DNA of 37,190 nt from IMG/VR virus record IMGVR_UViG_3300045922_001069, positions 1 through 37,190 of that record. The stretch is one strand, 5' to 3'. Positions 6,872-15,483 of this stretch are shown in pieces (the first letter of the stretch is position 1; each line of letters begins with the position of its first letter). The stretch is from a virus. Position numbers and translations under genes: made by a program. Under the pieces are notes generated by a model. That model saw nothing but the letters and a program-made list of their open reading frames with translations, was not told where the DNA came from and ran no database searches.

Positions 6872-7573
6872 TTGCGCTGGCGATTGCCGAGTTTCCAGCG
6901 CAAGGTCGACCGGGCTCGCGCACTGATAGCAGCATGCTGCGAGCTCTGCGAGCCCTACGTCGCGTTCAGCGGCGGGAAGGACTCGCTCGTGGCCCTGGCG
7001 TTAGCCGCGCAGGTACAGCCGGGGATCGTTGCCATCTGGGTTGACGACGAACTGGAGTACCCGGAGCAAACCTGCTACATCCCCGCCGTCTGCGACGCGC
7101 TGGGGGTCCCGCTACTCGTGAAAACGGGCACGCAGCTACACGGCGGGTGGTTCCGGTCGTGGTCGATGGAACGCCCATGGAGGGACCCGCTACCTGGCAC
7201 GCTCATCACGCACGAGAGCGTCCGCCGGCTGGCGCCAGCGCTGGGGTTCGGCGGCACGATTCGCGGCCTGCGTCAGGACGAGAGCACCGTGAGGCGGGTG
7301 GTGCTGCGTACGCGCGGGGGGCTGACCCGGATGGTATGGGGATGGTGGACCTGCGACCCGCTCTCGGGCTGGAGCGTTGACGAGGTGTGGGCCGCAATTG
7401 CTGGCCTGGACCTGCCCTATAACCCGGTATACGACCGACTCTCGGAGATAGGGGTGCCTCGCGCGCGGCAGCGAGTCGGGCCCCTGCCATTGACGGACGG
7501 CTGGACATTGCGGGTCGGCTGGCCGCTGATGTACCGGAAGCTCGTCGAGCGATACGGGCAACGCTGGGAGTAA
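6851..7573 (+). CDS. PP-loop ATPase, PAPS-reductase-like (short form)
   Basis: This paralogue of the protein at 5073-6233 carries SGGKDS at residues 40-45, AIWVDDELEYPE, GWFRSWSMERPWRDP, IRGLRQDES and RQRVGPLPL in the same order. It lacks the long N-terminal domain and the CCP motif of its neighbour (it has TCDPLSGW instead). GTG 6851 is the most plausible start because the sequence becomes protein-like there; the frame is open from 6680, but that part is opposite the antisense gene. No clear ribosome-binding site is seen. Function is an inferred nucleotide-dependent modification or sulfur transfer. Confidence 0.72.
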   Translation: MDPERPHLRWRLPSFQRKVDRARALIAACCELCEPYVAFSGGKDSLVALALAAQVQPGIVAIWVDDELEYPEQTCYIPAVCDALGVPLLVKTGTQLHGGWFRSWSMERPWRDPLPGTLITHESVRRLAPALGFGGTIRGLRQDESTVRRVVLRTRGGLTRMVWGWWTCDPLSGWSVDEVWAAIAGLDLPYNPVYDRLSEIGVPRARQRVGPLPLTDGWTLRVGWPLMYRKLVERYGQRWE

Positions 7574-7890
7574 TCGGGCCGAACTTGAGGAGCCCTGGCC
7601 AGGGCCCTTACCTCGCGTGCGAGGGCCTGATGCAGCCGGGGGTGGCGCACCACGTGGACGGGAGCGGTTGGCCGGGGTAGGTGTCGGCCCATGCGTCATG
7701 GCGGGCGGCGGCGACGCCGTGCGGGTCTGGCAAGATCCAGGAAAATTTCTTTTGGTTTGGGGTGGGGGCAGGAAAAAAGGGGGCGGTATGTTTTCGGGGC
7801 GGGTGGTTAACCCCGGGCCTCTCTCCGTCGCGCGGACCACGTCGCGCGTTGTGGAGATGCGTTGCGTCGAGGTGCGACAATGTCCGTGCG
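7574..7890. other. Intergenic region before HNH gene
   Basis: About 317 bases without a convincing gene. It holds a 14-bp palindrome, GCCCTGGCCAGGGC (7592-7605), just after the PP-loop stop, and a locally A/T- and G-run-rich patch (about 7735-7805) that stands out from the surrounding composition. I see no clean -35/-10 pair. In-frame sequence upstream of the HNH start is open but not protein-like. Confidence 0.5.
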
Positions 7891-8262
7891 ATGCGATCGC
7901 GCTGCACGGATCCCAGTTGCCCGCGGCTGTCGCCGTGCCCGATTCACGGGTTGCGTTCGTGGTCGCGGGGGGGTACGCGGTCGTGGCGGCGTCTCAGGGA
8001 TCTCGTCCTCGCGCGCGATGGGTATCGTTGCACGGCCTGCGGGCGTGAGCGCGCCGGCGTCCCCCTGGAGGTGGACCACATCGTTCCGCGCTCGGTGGGT
8101 GGCGGCGATGAGCTCGACAATCTGCGCACGCTATGCGTCGTATGCCACCGAGGCAGGGGAGGGGGGTCGAAATCTCTACAGGTTCGCGACTCACGGACAG
8201 GCGGCCGCTCGTCTCGGATCGCGTACGGAACTGGGGTTTGGGGCGACCATGTTGGGAGGTGA
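7891..8262 (+). CDS. HNH endonuclease
   Basis: The product has a short Cys/Pro N-terminus (CTDPSCPRLSPCPIHG), then a canonical HNH core: YRCTACGRERAGVPLEVDHIVPRSVGGGDELDNLRTLCVVCH, with paired CxxC zinc ligands and the DH metal-binding pair. HNH proteins encoded directly before the terminase genes of HK97-type phages assist terminase cleavage and packaging; the position here is the same. ATG 7891 is chosen because homologous sequence begins about there, although GTG codons upstream are open. The last 35 residues are outside the domain. Confidence 0.85.
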   Translation: MRSRCTDPSCPRLSPCPIHGLRSWSRGGTRSWRRLRDLVLARDGYRCTACGRERAGVPLEVDHIVPRSVGGGDELDNLRTLCVVCHRGRGGGSKSLQVRDSRTGGRSSRIAYGTGVWGDHVGR

Positions 8263-8267
8263 TTGCG

Positions 8268-8678
8268 ATGCCGCCCATGCCGAAGCGGATTGAGGAGCGG
8301 CGGCGGCGCAACGTCGTGCCGGGGGAGACGGTGGTGCGGCGGGACGAGCCGGTGGTGGTGCCGGAGCTGCCGCGGCGGCCGCGCCCACACCCGGTGGCGG
8401 TGGCCTGGTACGAGGCGCTGAGGGAGAGCGGCCAGAGCGAGTACTACGAGCCGAGCGACTGGGCGGCGGCGGTGTACGTGGTGCAGGTGATCACGCGGTC
8501 GCTGCGGCCGGGGGCTACGGCGGCCATGATGTCGGCGGCGTGGGAGATGATGGAGGCGCTGCTGACGACGGAGGCGAGCCGTCGGCGCGCCCGGATCCAG
8601 GTGCAGCGGGCGATCGACGCGCTGGAGGGGCCGCAGCCGACGGCGCTGGAGGAATATCGGGCGAGGCTGGGGTCGTGA
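8268..8678 (+). CDS. Terminase small subunit
   Basis: ATG 8268 has GGGAGGTG at a good distance. The 136-residue product opens with PMPKRIEERRRRN, the basic start typical of P27-type small terminase subunits, and continues into a helical region with SDWAAAVYVVQVITRSL. Small terminases recognise the packaging site and recruit the large subunit encoded 55 bases downstream. The cos or pac site was not identified. Confidence 0.75.
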   Translation: MPPMPKRIEERRRRNVVPGETVVRRDEPVVVPELPRRPRPHPVAVAWYEALRESGQSEYYEPSDWAAAVYVVQVITRSLRPGATAAMMSAAWEMMEALLTTEASRRRARIQVQRAIDALEGPQPTALEEYRARLGS

Positions 8679-8733
8679 GGGCGAGCGCCATCCGCGGGCT
8701 GCGGGGACAGGACGCGCTGGACGCGGGGGGAGG

Positions 8734-10335
8734 ATGACGGGGATCCATCGCGGGCCGGAGGGGTTACCGGCGCGGACACTGGGCTGGGATGTGCTGGCCT
8801 GGACGGCGGAGTACCTGTCGCAGCCGGACGGGCCGGGCGCGGGCGAGCCGTGGCGATTCACAACGGAGCAGGCGCGCATCGTGTTGTGGTGGTATGCGCT
8901 CGACGAGCGGGGACGGTTCCTGTATCGCCGGGGAATGGTGCGCCGGATGAAGGGCTGGGGGAAGGACCCGTTCGCGGCGGCGCTCGCGTGCGCGGAGTTC
9001 GTGGGGCCGTGCCGGTTCGGGGGCTGGCGGGCGGACGGAGGGCCGATCGCGGTGGACAACCCGGCGGCGTGGGTGCAGGTGGCTGCGGTGTCGCGTGATC
9101 AGACGCGGAACACGATGACCCTGTTCCCGGGGATGATGTCCCGGCGGCTGCTGGACGAGTACGGCGTGGACATGGGCAAGGAGGTAATCTACGCGCAGGG
9201 AGGGCGGCGCCGAATCGAGGCGGTGACGAGCTCGCCGCGGACGCTGGAGGGAAGCCGGGCGACGTTCGTCATCAAGAACGAGACCCACCACTGGATCGCC
9301 TCTAACGACGGCCTGGCGATGGGGGACGTGATCGATCGGAACGCGGCGAAGATCCGAGATGGGGCGAGCCGCGTGCTGGCGATATCGAACGCGCACGCGC
9401 CGGGGGAGGGGAGCGACGCGGAGCGCGACTGGGAGGCGTGGAACGTCGACCCGACGGGGATGCTGTACGACAGCCGGGAGGCGGCGGAGGACGTGGACCT
9501 GCGGGACGAAGCCGCGCTGCGGGCGGCGCTGGAGTGGTGCCGGGGCGATTCGACATGGCTGGACATCGACCGGCTGATGGCGGAGGTGCGGGATCCGCGG
9601 ACGGAGGAGACGATGGCGCGGCGGTTCTACCTGAACCAGCTGGCGGCGTCGTCGGACCGGGCGTTCGACTGGGAGCGGTTCGCGACGCTGACGCGGCCGG
9701 GTTACCAGGTGGAGCGGGGCGCGCTGATCACCCTCGGGTTTGACGGGGCGCAACGGAGCGACCACACGGTGCTGATCGGGACGGAGGTGGCGACGGGGTA
9801 CCAGTGGGTGGTGGGGTACTGGGAGCCGCGCCAGACGGGCCCGGAGACGTGGGAGGTCGACGTCGCGAGCGTGGATGCGACGGTGGAGGCGGCGTTTGAG
9901 CGGTGGGAGGTGTGGAGGATGTATGCGGACCCGTATTACTGGCGGGCGGAGCTGGCGGTGTGGGCGGGGCGGTTCGACCGGCCCGGCTCGCCGCGGGTGG
10001 TGGAGTTCAACACGACCCTGCACCGGCGGATGGCGTTCGCGCTGCTGGACTATCGGCAGGCCATCGATGCGGGTGACGTGACGCACGACGGGGACGAGCG
10101 GTTCATCGCGGCCATCCGAAACGCCTACCGGCGGGAGCAGATGTTCACGGACGACAACGGCGCGCGGATGTGGACGATCGAGAAGCATCGGCGGGAGTCG
10201 CCGCTGAAGATCGATGCGGCGGTGGCCGCAGTGTTGTCGTGGCGGGCGCGGCTGGACGCGATCGCGAGCGGGGCGCTCGATCGGCGGGGCGGGATCGTGG
10301 CGTATATCCCGGCACCCGCCGGGGCGGCGCCATGA
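8734..10335 (+). CDS. Terminase large subunit
   Basis: A 533-residue packaging motor. The ATPase has a deviant Walker A, RRMKGWGKDP (about residues 70-79), and a Walker B-like FVIKNETHHW (178-187) with the catalytic Glu. The C-terminal RNase H-like nuclease begins around LITLGFDGAQRSDH, with D337 and D343 as likely metal ligands, and the length is normal for HK97-type TerL. AGG precedes ATG 8734 directly. Its stop overlaps the next start (ATGA). Confidence 0.9.
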   Translation: MTGIHRGPEGLPARTLGWDVLAWTAEYLSQPDGPGAGEPWRFTTEQARIVLWWYALDERGRFLYRRGMVRRMKGWGKDPFAAALACAEFVGPCRFGGWRADGGPIAVDNPAAWVQVAAVSRDQTRNTMTLFPGMMSRRLLDEYGVDMGKEVIYAQGGRRRIEAVTSSPRTLEGSRATFVIKNETHHWIASNDGLAMGDVIDRNAAKIRDGASRVLAISNAHAPGEGSDAERDWEAWNVDPTGMLYDSREAAEDVDLRDEAALRAALEWCRGDSTWLDIDRLMAEVRDPRTEETMARRFYLNQLAASSDRAFDWERFATLTRPGYQVERGALITLGFDGAQRSDHTVLIGTEVATGYQWVVGYWEPRQTGPETWEVDVASVDATVEAAFERWEVWRMYADPYYWRAELAVWAGRFDRPGSPRVVEFNTTLHRRMAFALLDYRQAIDAGDVTHDGDERFIAAIRNAYRREQMFTDDNGARMWTIEKHRRESPLKIDAAVAAVLSWRARLDAIASGALDRRGGIVAYIPAPAGAAP

Positions 10336-10514
10336 GGCGGGTGTGGCGACGGCTGGGTCGCGTGCTGGGTGTTATGATCAGCCGCGAGGCGGTTGAGGTG
10401 CTGGGGTTTGCGGCGGTGGTAGCCGGGTTTTACGAGGCGCTCGGGCTGGCGGCGGCGCTGTTTGCGGCCGGGCTGAGCGCGATCTTTCTGGCCTCGTTTG
10501 GGGGGCGACGATGA
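10332..10514 (+). CDS. Small membrane protein
   Basis: Sixty residues: a basic N-terminus, then a long hydrophobic region (about 24-55) able to form one or two transmembrane helices, ending FGGRR. It overlaps TerL and portal by ATGA at both ends, so it is certainly within the packaging operon. Small membrane proteins of unknown role are often found between TerL and portal in such phages. Confidence 0.65.
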   Translation: MRRVWRRLGRVLGVMISREAVEVLGFAAVVAGFYEALGLAAALFAAGLSAIFLASFGGRR

Positions 10515-11770
10515 CGGCCGTGTGGGGGGCGTTGCGGACGCTCGGGCCAGGTCGGCAGCGGGCGGCGCCGCCGGAGATCGCGACGCCGCGGCTGAATCTG
10601 CTGGACATGATCGGGCAGCTGAGGGTCGGGGAGAGGGCGAACTCGGGTGCGTGGGTGACCGAGCAGGCGGCGCTGCGCATTTCGACCGTGTACCGGTGCA
10701 TCATGCTGAACGCGACGGTGCGGGCGATGCTGCCCGGACACGTGATCCGCGACACGGGCGGTGACCGCCAGCGCATCCGACCGCCTGCGGCGCGGGTGCT
10801 GTGGGGGCGACCGAATCCCGAGGTCTCGGCGTCCGTGTTCTGGACGACGGTGTTCATCCACGAGGAGAGCTACGGCGAGGCGTTCGTCTACGTCGAGCGG
10901 AACGACGGGGGCGGGGTGGCGGCGCTGTGGCCGATCGAGCCCGCGCGCGTGCGGGTGGGTCGCGACCCGCGGACGCGCGAAAAGATCTACGAGATCGACG
11001 GGTCGCTGCCGCAGCGCGATTTGTCCGCGGGCGGAAACATCCTGCACCTGATGGGGCCGTCGTCGAACGGGCTGAGGGGGGTGTCCCCGCTGCGGGCGGC
11101 GATCAACAGCATGGGATTGGCGATGAGCCAGGAGGAGTACGCGGCGCGGATGTTTCGTCAGGGTACGGCGGTGGACGGGTATTTGAGCACCGACCAGGAC
11201 CTGACGCAGGAGCAGGCGGAGGCGCTGAGCTACGCCTGGGAGACGCATCACGCCGGGGTGGCGAACGCTCACCGCCCGGCGGTGCTGGGCCGGGGGACGC
11301 GCTGGAACACCGTGGCGCTGAACGCCGAGGATTCGCAGCTGCTGCTGGGGCGCCAGTTCCAGGTGGCGGACCTGGCGCGGTTCTGGGGTGTCCCCGAACA
11401 CCTCGTGGGGGCGCACGACAAACAGTCGAGCTGGGGGAGTGGGCTGGAGGAGACGACGCGCGGGTACCTCACGTTTACGCTGCAGCCCCGGATCACGATG
11501 GACGAACAGACGATCTCGGACGCGTTGCTGCCGCGCGGGCAGGTGTTCAAGTGGGAGGTCGCCGGGCTGCTCCGGGCGAACCTTTTGCAGCAGGCGCAAC
11601 GGCTGGCGATCGAGCGCCAGAACGGGATCCGGACGGCGAACGAATGGAGGCAGCTGCTGGACCTGCCGCGGCGGGAGGATCCGGGTGGGGACGCGTTTTA
11701 CGACCCGCTCAACATGGCGTCGAGCGGGGAGGGCGGCGGTGCGGTGCCAGCCGGAACCGGCGAGGACTGA
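10511..11770 (+). CDS. Portal protein (HK97 family)
   Basis: The 419-residue size, the position after TerL and internal motifs fit HK97-type portals: STVYRCIMLNATVRAMLPGHV near residues 55-80, a LHLMGPSSNGLRGVSPLRAA segment, then RQGTAVDGYLST and the FQVADLARFWGVPEHLVG region. It forms the dodecameric channel at the capsid vertex through which DNA is packaged and to which the head-tail connector binds. The C-terminal 25 residues are Gly/Ser-rich. Confidence 0.9.
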   Translation: MTAVWGALRTLGPGRQRAAPPEIATPRLNLLDMIGQLRVGERANSGAWVTEQAALRISTVYRCIMLNATVRAMLPGHVIRDTGGDRQRIRPPAARVLWGRPNPEVSASVFWTTVFIHEESYGEAFVYVERNDGGGVAALWPIEPARVRVGRDPRTREKIYEIDGSLPQRDLSAGGNILHLMGPSSNGLRGVSPLRAAINSMGLAMSQEEYAARMFRQGTAVDGYLSTDQDLTQEQAEALSYAWETHHAGVANAHRPAVLGRGTRWNTVALNAEDSQLLLGRQFQVADLARFWGVPEHLVGAHDKQSSWGSGLEETTRGYLTFTLQPRITMDEQTISDALLPRGQVFKWEVAGLLRANLLQQAQRLAIERQNGIRTANEWRQLLDLPRREDPGGDAFYDPLNMASSGEGGGAVPAGTGED

Positions 11771-11774
11771 GCCG

Positions 11775-11885
11775 GTGCGCGAGGTGCGATGCGCATGCGG
11801 CCGCAAGGTCGCCGAGGTGGTCGAGCCCGGCGGGCGGATCTACGTGGTGTGCAAACGCTGTGGGCGGCGGGTGCAGGTGTCCTAG
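11775..11885 (+). CDS. Com-like zinc ribbon protein
   Basis: A 36-residue protein from GTG 11775. It has CxC near the start (RCACGRKVAEV) and CxxC near the end (VVCKRCGRRVQV), the layout of small Com/zinc-ribbon proteins encoded beside head genes in many siphoviruses. It lies immediately after portal. It is short, so the call rests on the four cysteines and the position. Confidence 0.6.
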   Translation: MREVRCACGRKVAEVVEPGGRIYVVCKRCGRRVQVS

Positions 11886-11916
11886 TTGACAGGCTGCCCG
11901 GCGCCGGGCGGATAAT
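11886..11916 (+). promoter_or_regulatory. Candidate promoter for capsid genes
   Basis: TTGACA (11886-11891) is followed after 19 bases by GATAAT (11911-11916). The spacer contains the palindrome GCCCGGCGCCGGGC (11896-11909), the same layout as the promoter at 4241 with a different operator sequence. The spacing is long for sigma70. It lies 70-100 bases before the protease gene, in one of the few gaps of the structural operon. A 12-codon open frame (11921-11959) in the leader is unassigned. Confidence 0.5.
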
Positions 11917-11983
11917 CAGCATGGATCCTGTGGCCCTGGTTGCGCACGTGGCCCCCTGAAGCGCGCAGGTTTCGGGGCCGGGC

Positions 11984-12580
11984 ATGGATCGCCTCCAGAT
12001 ATTCGGACGAGTCAGAGAGATCGACGCAGACGGGCGCCGTGTGCGCGTGGTCGCTGCGACCGGGGATGTTGCCCGGGACGGGGCGGTCATCCACATGGAC
12101 GGCTGGGTGCTGTCGAACTACGACCGGAACCCGGTGGTGCTGTGGGGCCACGATGACGCGCAGCCGCCCATCGCGCGCGCCGTGCCGGGCGCGCGGATTA
12201 TCACCGAGAACGAGCTGATCGAAACGCATGAGTTCGACGACGACGGACGGTCGGATGCGATCTGGCGCAAGGTCGTCCGGGGGTTCGTGCACGCGGTCTC
12301 GGTGCGGTGGCTGCCGATCGAGTGGGAGTGGCGGCGCGAACCGGGGAGGGATCAGGCCGTCCTGCACTTCCTCCGGCAGGAGCTGCTGGAGGTGAGCTAC
12401 GTGAGCGTCCCGGCGGATCCGGGGGCGCTGATCCTGCGGGCGGACGGCGGAGTGCTCGACCTGGCGGCGTTCGAGGATCGACCGGCGGCGAGCGAGACGA
12501 GCCCGGAACCTGCACCGGACGTGCGGCTGATCAGGGCGGCCGCCATCCGGGACATCGCACGAGAACTGAGGAACAGGTGA
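11984..12580 (+). CDS. HK97-type prohead protease
   Basis: The 198-residue product matches the U35/HK97 prohead protease: FGRVREIDADGRRV near the start, WVLSNYDRNPVVLWGHDD with His56, AVSVRWLP with Ser106, then LLEVSYVSVPADPGAL. His and Ser are the catalytic pair that cleaves the capsid delta domain during maturation. It sits directly before the capsid gene, as expected. The last 35 residues are a variable tail. Confidence 0.9.
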   Translation: MDRLQIFGRVREIDADGRRVRVVAATGDVARDGAVIHMDGWVLSNYDRNPVVLWGHDDAQPPIARAVPGARIITENELIETHEFDDDGRSDAIWRKVVRGFVHAVSVRWLPIEWEWRREPGRDQAVLHFLRQELLEVSYVSVPADPGALILRADGGVLDLAAFEDRPAASETSPEPAPDVRLIRAAAIRDIARELRNR

Positions 12581-12586
12581 GGAGTC

Positions 12587-14086
12587 ATGGCTGAGACGGG
12601 AGTGATGGAGCCGCAGGCCGACCCGGTGGCGGAGGCGCTGCGGGAGCTCGTGACGGCACAGCGCGAGTACAACCAGGCGGTGCTGGAGGAGATCCGGCAG
12701 CTGCGGCCGGCGCCAACGGAGGAGTCGGAGAAAACGCCGGCGGAGGAGGCGCGGGAGGCAGTGATGGGCACTGTCGGGCCGCGTGCGCCGCTGGCGGGAG
12801 CGCTGGACCGGGTGCGTGATGAGTACGACCAGCGCTGGTGGGACCCGCGACAGTCGCGGGAGGCGAACGAGCGCAACATCCGGGCGAATTTCGAGCTGAT
12901 CGGGATGCTGTTCGCGGGCGCCCGGCAGCTGCGGGAGCGGCCGGTGGACCTGCGGATGAGCGAGCGGCTGGAACGCGCGTGGCGGGCGAACCTGTTCGAG
13001 CGCGGGCCGCGGCTGCAGGTGGTCTCGGAGACGGTGTCGGACGGCATGGACCGTCCACCGCGGATGCGCGCGATGGACACGCAGGAGTCCGGGTTCGGCG
13101 CGGAGCTGGTGGGCGCCCAGTACGCCGACACGCTCTGGGAGGCGGCGCGGAACCTGGACGGGGTGGTGGACGCCATCCCGACGATCACGATGGAGGCGCC
13201 GACGGCCTACGTGCCCATCGACGGAGCGCTGCCGGAGATGTTGCTCGTGAGCGAGTCGACGGAGCCGAACGCGACGCCATATACGACGTCGAAAACGGCG
13301 TCGAACCGGCGGACGCTCACGGCGAAAAAGTTCACCATCCAGCAGATCTGGAGCGCTGAGCTGAACGAAGACTCGATCGTGAACTTCGTGCAGCTGCTGC
13401 GGGACAAGCTGGCGATGTCGGCGGCGTTGCACCTGGGCAGCGCCATGTACAACGGCGACACGACGAACGCGGGGACGGGGAACATCAACAGCGACGACGC
13501 GGACCCGGCGGACACGCGGCATTACCTCGCGTTTGACGGGATCCGGCACTACTGGCTGGTGGACGACACCGGAAACGAGGTAAACGGTGCGGGCGGCGCG
13601 ATCACGACGGCGATGATCAACCAGGCGCGCTCGAAGCTGTTCGGGGCGAACAACAGCGTGAACACGCTGGACAACATCAACTGGGGGCAGGACCCGCGGA
13701 ACCTGCGGCTCGTCATCAACGCGGGTTTGTACACGAAACTGCTCGAACTGGACGAGGTGAAAACGCTCGATAAATACGGTGGTCAGGCGACCATCGTGAC
13801 GGGCGAACTGGCGCGGCTGGACGGGATCCCGATCCTGGTGCCGGCCTACGCGGCGAAAACCGAGGCGGACGGAAAACTGTCGGCGACGGCGGGGAACAAC
13901 ACGCTCGGACAGGCGAGCATTTTCAACACGCGCGGGTGGCTGCGCGGGATCTACCGGCCAATCCAGCTGTTTTTCGACCGGATCCAGCGCACGGACCAGT
14001 TCCTCGTGGAGCTGTACACGCGGCAGGCGTTCAACCGCTGGGGCGCGGACGTTGCGGCGGGAGTACGCAACGTGACGAGCGACTAG
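12587..14086 (+). CDS. Major capsid protein (HK97 fold)
   Basis: A 499-residue protein with AGGAG before the ATG. Residues 1-120 are helical and charged like a scaffolding delta domain. The coat domain then shows the P-domain and E-loop pattern (APTAYVPIDG, then KKFTIQQIWSAELNEDSIVNFVQLLRDKLAMSAAL) and ends with the usual TDQFLVELYTRQAFNRWGADV. The protease gene upstream supports removal of the N-terminal part. The many acidic and amide residues make it compositionally distinct from the early genes. Confidence 0.92.
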   Translation: MAETGVMEPQADPVAEALRELVTAQREYNQAVLEEIRQLRPAPTEESEKTPAEEAREAVMGTVGPRAPLAGALDRVRDEYDQRWWDPRQSREANERNIRANFELIGMLFAGARQLRERPVDLRMSERLERAWRANLFERGPRLQVVSETVSDGMDRPPRMRAMDTQESGFGAELVGAQYADTLWEAARNLDGVVDAIPTITMEAPTAYVPIDGALPEMLLVSESTEPNATPYTTSKTASNRRTLTAKKFTIQQIWSAELNEDSIVNFVQLLRDKLAMSAALHLGSAMYNGDTTNAGTGNINSDDADPADTRHYLAFDGIRHYWLVDDTGNEVNGAGGAITTAMINQARSKLFGANNSVNTLDNINWGQDPRNLRLVINAGLYTKLLELDEVKTLDKYGGQATIVTGELARLDGIPILVPAYAAKTEADGKLSATAGNNTLGQASIFNTRGWLRGIYRPIQLFFDRIQRTDQFLVELYTRQAFNRWGADVAAGVRNVTSD

Positions 14087-14095
14087 GAGGCGGCG

Positions 14096-14416
14096 ATGGC
14101 TGCAGGGGATGTGACGATTCACCGGGTGCTCGGCCGTGGGGACATGGCCGGGCACCGCGTGGTGTACGGCCAGGTGCAACTGGACGGGAGCAACCCGACG
14201 CCGGTGGTGCTGGCGTCGTACATGGCGCGGATCGACGGGGCGATCGCGACCCTGATGACGGGGGCGATCCCGGAGGATGGGCTGATGGGTGTGACGGTCG
14301 GAGTGAGCGGGACGACGCTCAACATCTACGCGTGGGGGACCAACGGGACGGACCCGACGCCGACTGGGTCGACCGACAACACGGGGATCGTGTCGTTCGT
14401 CGCCTGGGGGAGGTGA
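14096..14416 (+). CDS. Possible capsid decoration protein
   Basis: 106 residues, beta-rich with Gly/Thr turns and a C-terminal NIYAWGTNGTDPTPTG stretch. It lies 10 bases after the capsid gene with GGAGGCGGCG before ATG. Proteins of this size and position are often decoration or head-associated proteins. No family motif is recognised, so the role is from position. Confidence 0.55.
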   Translation: MAAGDVTIHRVLGRGDMAGHRVVYGQVQLDGSNPTPVVLASYMARIDGAIATLMTGAIPEDGLMGVTVGVSGTTLNIYAWGTNGTDPTPTGSTDNTGIVSFVAWGR

Positions 14417-14422
14417 GGTGCC

Positions 14423-14644
14423 GTGGAGCTCAGGGTGAGGTCTCGTTATCGGAGCGGGGAGGTGGAGTATGCGGAGGGGACCGTGATCCACGTCTCCGAG
14501 GAGATGGGCGCGTTTCTGTTGCGGGATTCGCCGGGGTCGTTCGAGGAGGTGCGGGCCGCGGATGAGCCGGGAGTGGAGACGGCGGAGACGGCGACGGGGA
14601 TGGACGTCCCTGATCGGCGGGCGCGAGGCGGCCTGCGACGATGA
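14423..14644 (+). CDS. Small hypothetical head-region protein
   Basis: From GTG 14423 (GGGAGGTGAGG upstream) it encodes 73 residues. The first 50 have a beta pattern (LRVRSRYRSGEVEYAEGTVIHVSEEMGAFLL) seen in small proteins between capsid and connector genes. The tail is Glu/Arg-rich. It overlaps the next start by 4 bases. Confidence 0.6.
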   Translation: MELRVRSRYRSGEVEYAEGTVIHVSEEMGAFLLRDSPGSFEEVRAADEPGVETAETATGMDVPDRRARGGLRR

Positions 14645-15483
14645 ACATCTACGGGCGGGTATCGGTGCTGATGGCGAGGTTCGCGGGGCTGAGCTATGCC
14701 CCGACGGCGGCGCCTGTGCCTCGATATTTGCGCGAGCTGGAGCGGGTGAGCAGGGAGTTCGACGCGGAGACCGGGCGGCAGTTCTACGGCCGGGTGGCCA
14801 CGCAGTATCACGCGTGGACCGGGAACGCGGCCGTCCACGACCGGCGGTGGCTGGTGTTGTACCAGGACCTGGCCGCGGTGTCGGCGGTGGACGTGGATGA
14901 CGACGGCGATGGCGTCTATGAGCTATCGCTGGTGGAGGGGACGGACTACATCGCGGGGCCGGAGAACCGGCTGCCTGATCGTCCCATCTCGGCGCTGTAC
15001 CTGTTGCCGACGGGGACGCAACTGACGTGGTGGCCAACGGCGCGCCGTTCGGTGCGGATCACGGGGACGTGGGGATACAGCGCGGAGACGGAGGCGACGG
15101 GCACGCTGCTGAACGGGGCGATCAACAGCAGCCAGACGTCGATCACGGTGGACGACGGGTCGGCGGTGGACGTGGGCGAGACGATCGTCATCGATGCCGA
15201 GCAGTGCGCGGTGGAGGACATCGCGACCAACACGCTCGTGGTGGTGCGCGGGATCAACGGGACGACGGCGGCGTCCCATGCGGACAACGCGGTGGTCTCA
15301 CGGAGGCGGTATCCGCGGGACATCGAGGAGGCGGTGGTGGATCGCGCCGCGGCGCTGATCTGGCGGGCGCAGGACGTGATCGAGGGCCCGGCGGAGCCCC
15401 ACCTGAGCATGCGGCCGGGTTATGCAGCCTGGCGGCGAACGGTGGAGCGGTACCGGGTGCTGCCTGTGGCGGGGGTGGCGTGA
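14641..15483 (+). CDS. Head-tail connector (adaptor) protein
   Basis: A 280-residue adaptor-like protein. Helical parts at both ends (LRELERVSREFDAETGRQFY; DIEEAVVDRAAALIWRAQD) bracket a beta insertion at about 155-222 with the common ITVDDGSAVDVGETIVID...VVRGINGTTAASH pattern found inserted in phage connectors. The position directly downstream of capsid genes supports the gp6-type connector role joining portal to tail. Confidence 0.72.
   Translation: MNIYGRVSVLMARFAGLSYAPTAAPVPRYLRELERVSREFDAETGRQFYGRVATQYHAWTGNAAVHDRRWLVLYQDLAAVSAVDVDDDGDGVYELSLVEGTDYIAGPENRLPDRPISALYLLPTGTQLTWWPTARRSVRITGTWGYSAETEATGTLLNGAINSSQTSITVDDGSAVDVGETIVIDAEQCAVEDIATNTLVVVRGINGTTAASHADNAVVSRRRYPRDIEEAVVDRAAALIWRAQDVIEGPAEPHLSMRPGYAAWRRTVERYRVLPVAGVA

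Noticed and set aside
5073-7573. DNA phosphorothioation (Dnd) system
   Set aside because: Only PP-loop proteins are present; DndA, B, D and E are missing.
11921-11959. 12-codon leader peptide before the prohead protease
   Set aside because: Too short to support, with no clear ribosome-binding site or attenuator structure.
11882-15037. 1,051-codon open frame on the minus strand opposite the capsid genes
   Set aside because: Antisense shadow in GC-rich sequence; translation is Arg/Pro/His-rich with no motif, and the plus strand has clear capsid genes.
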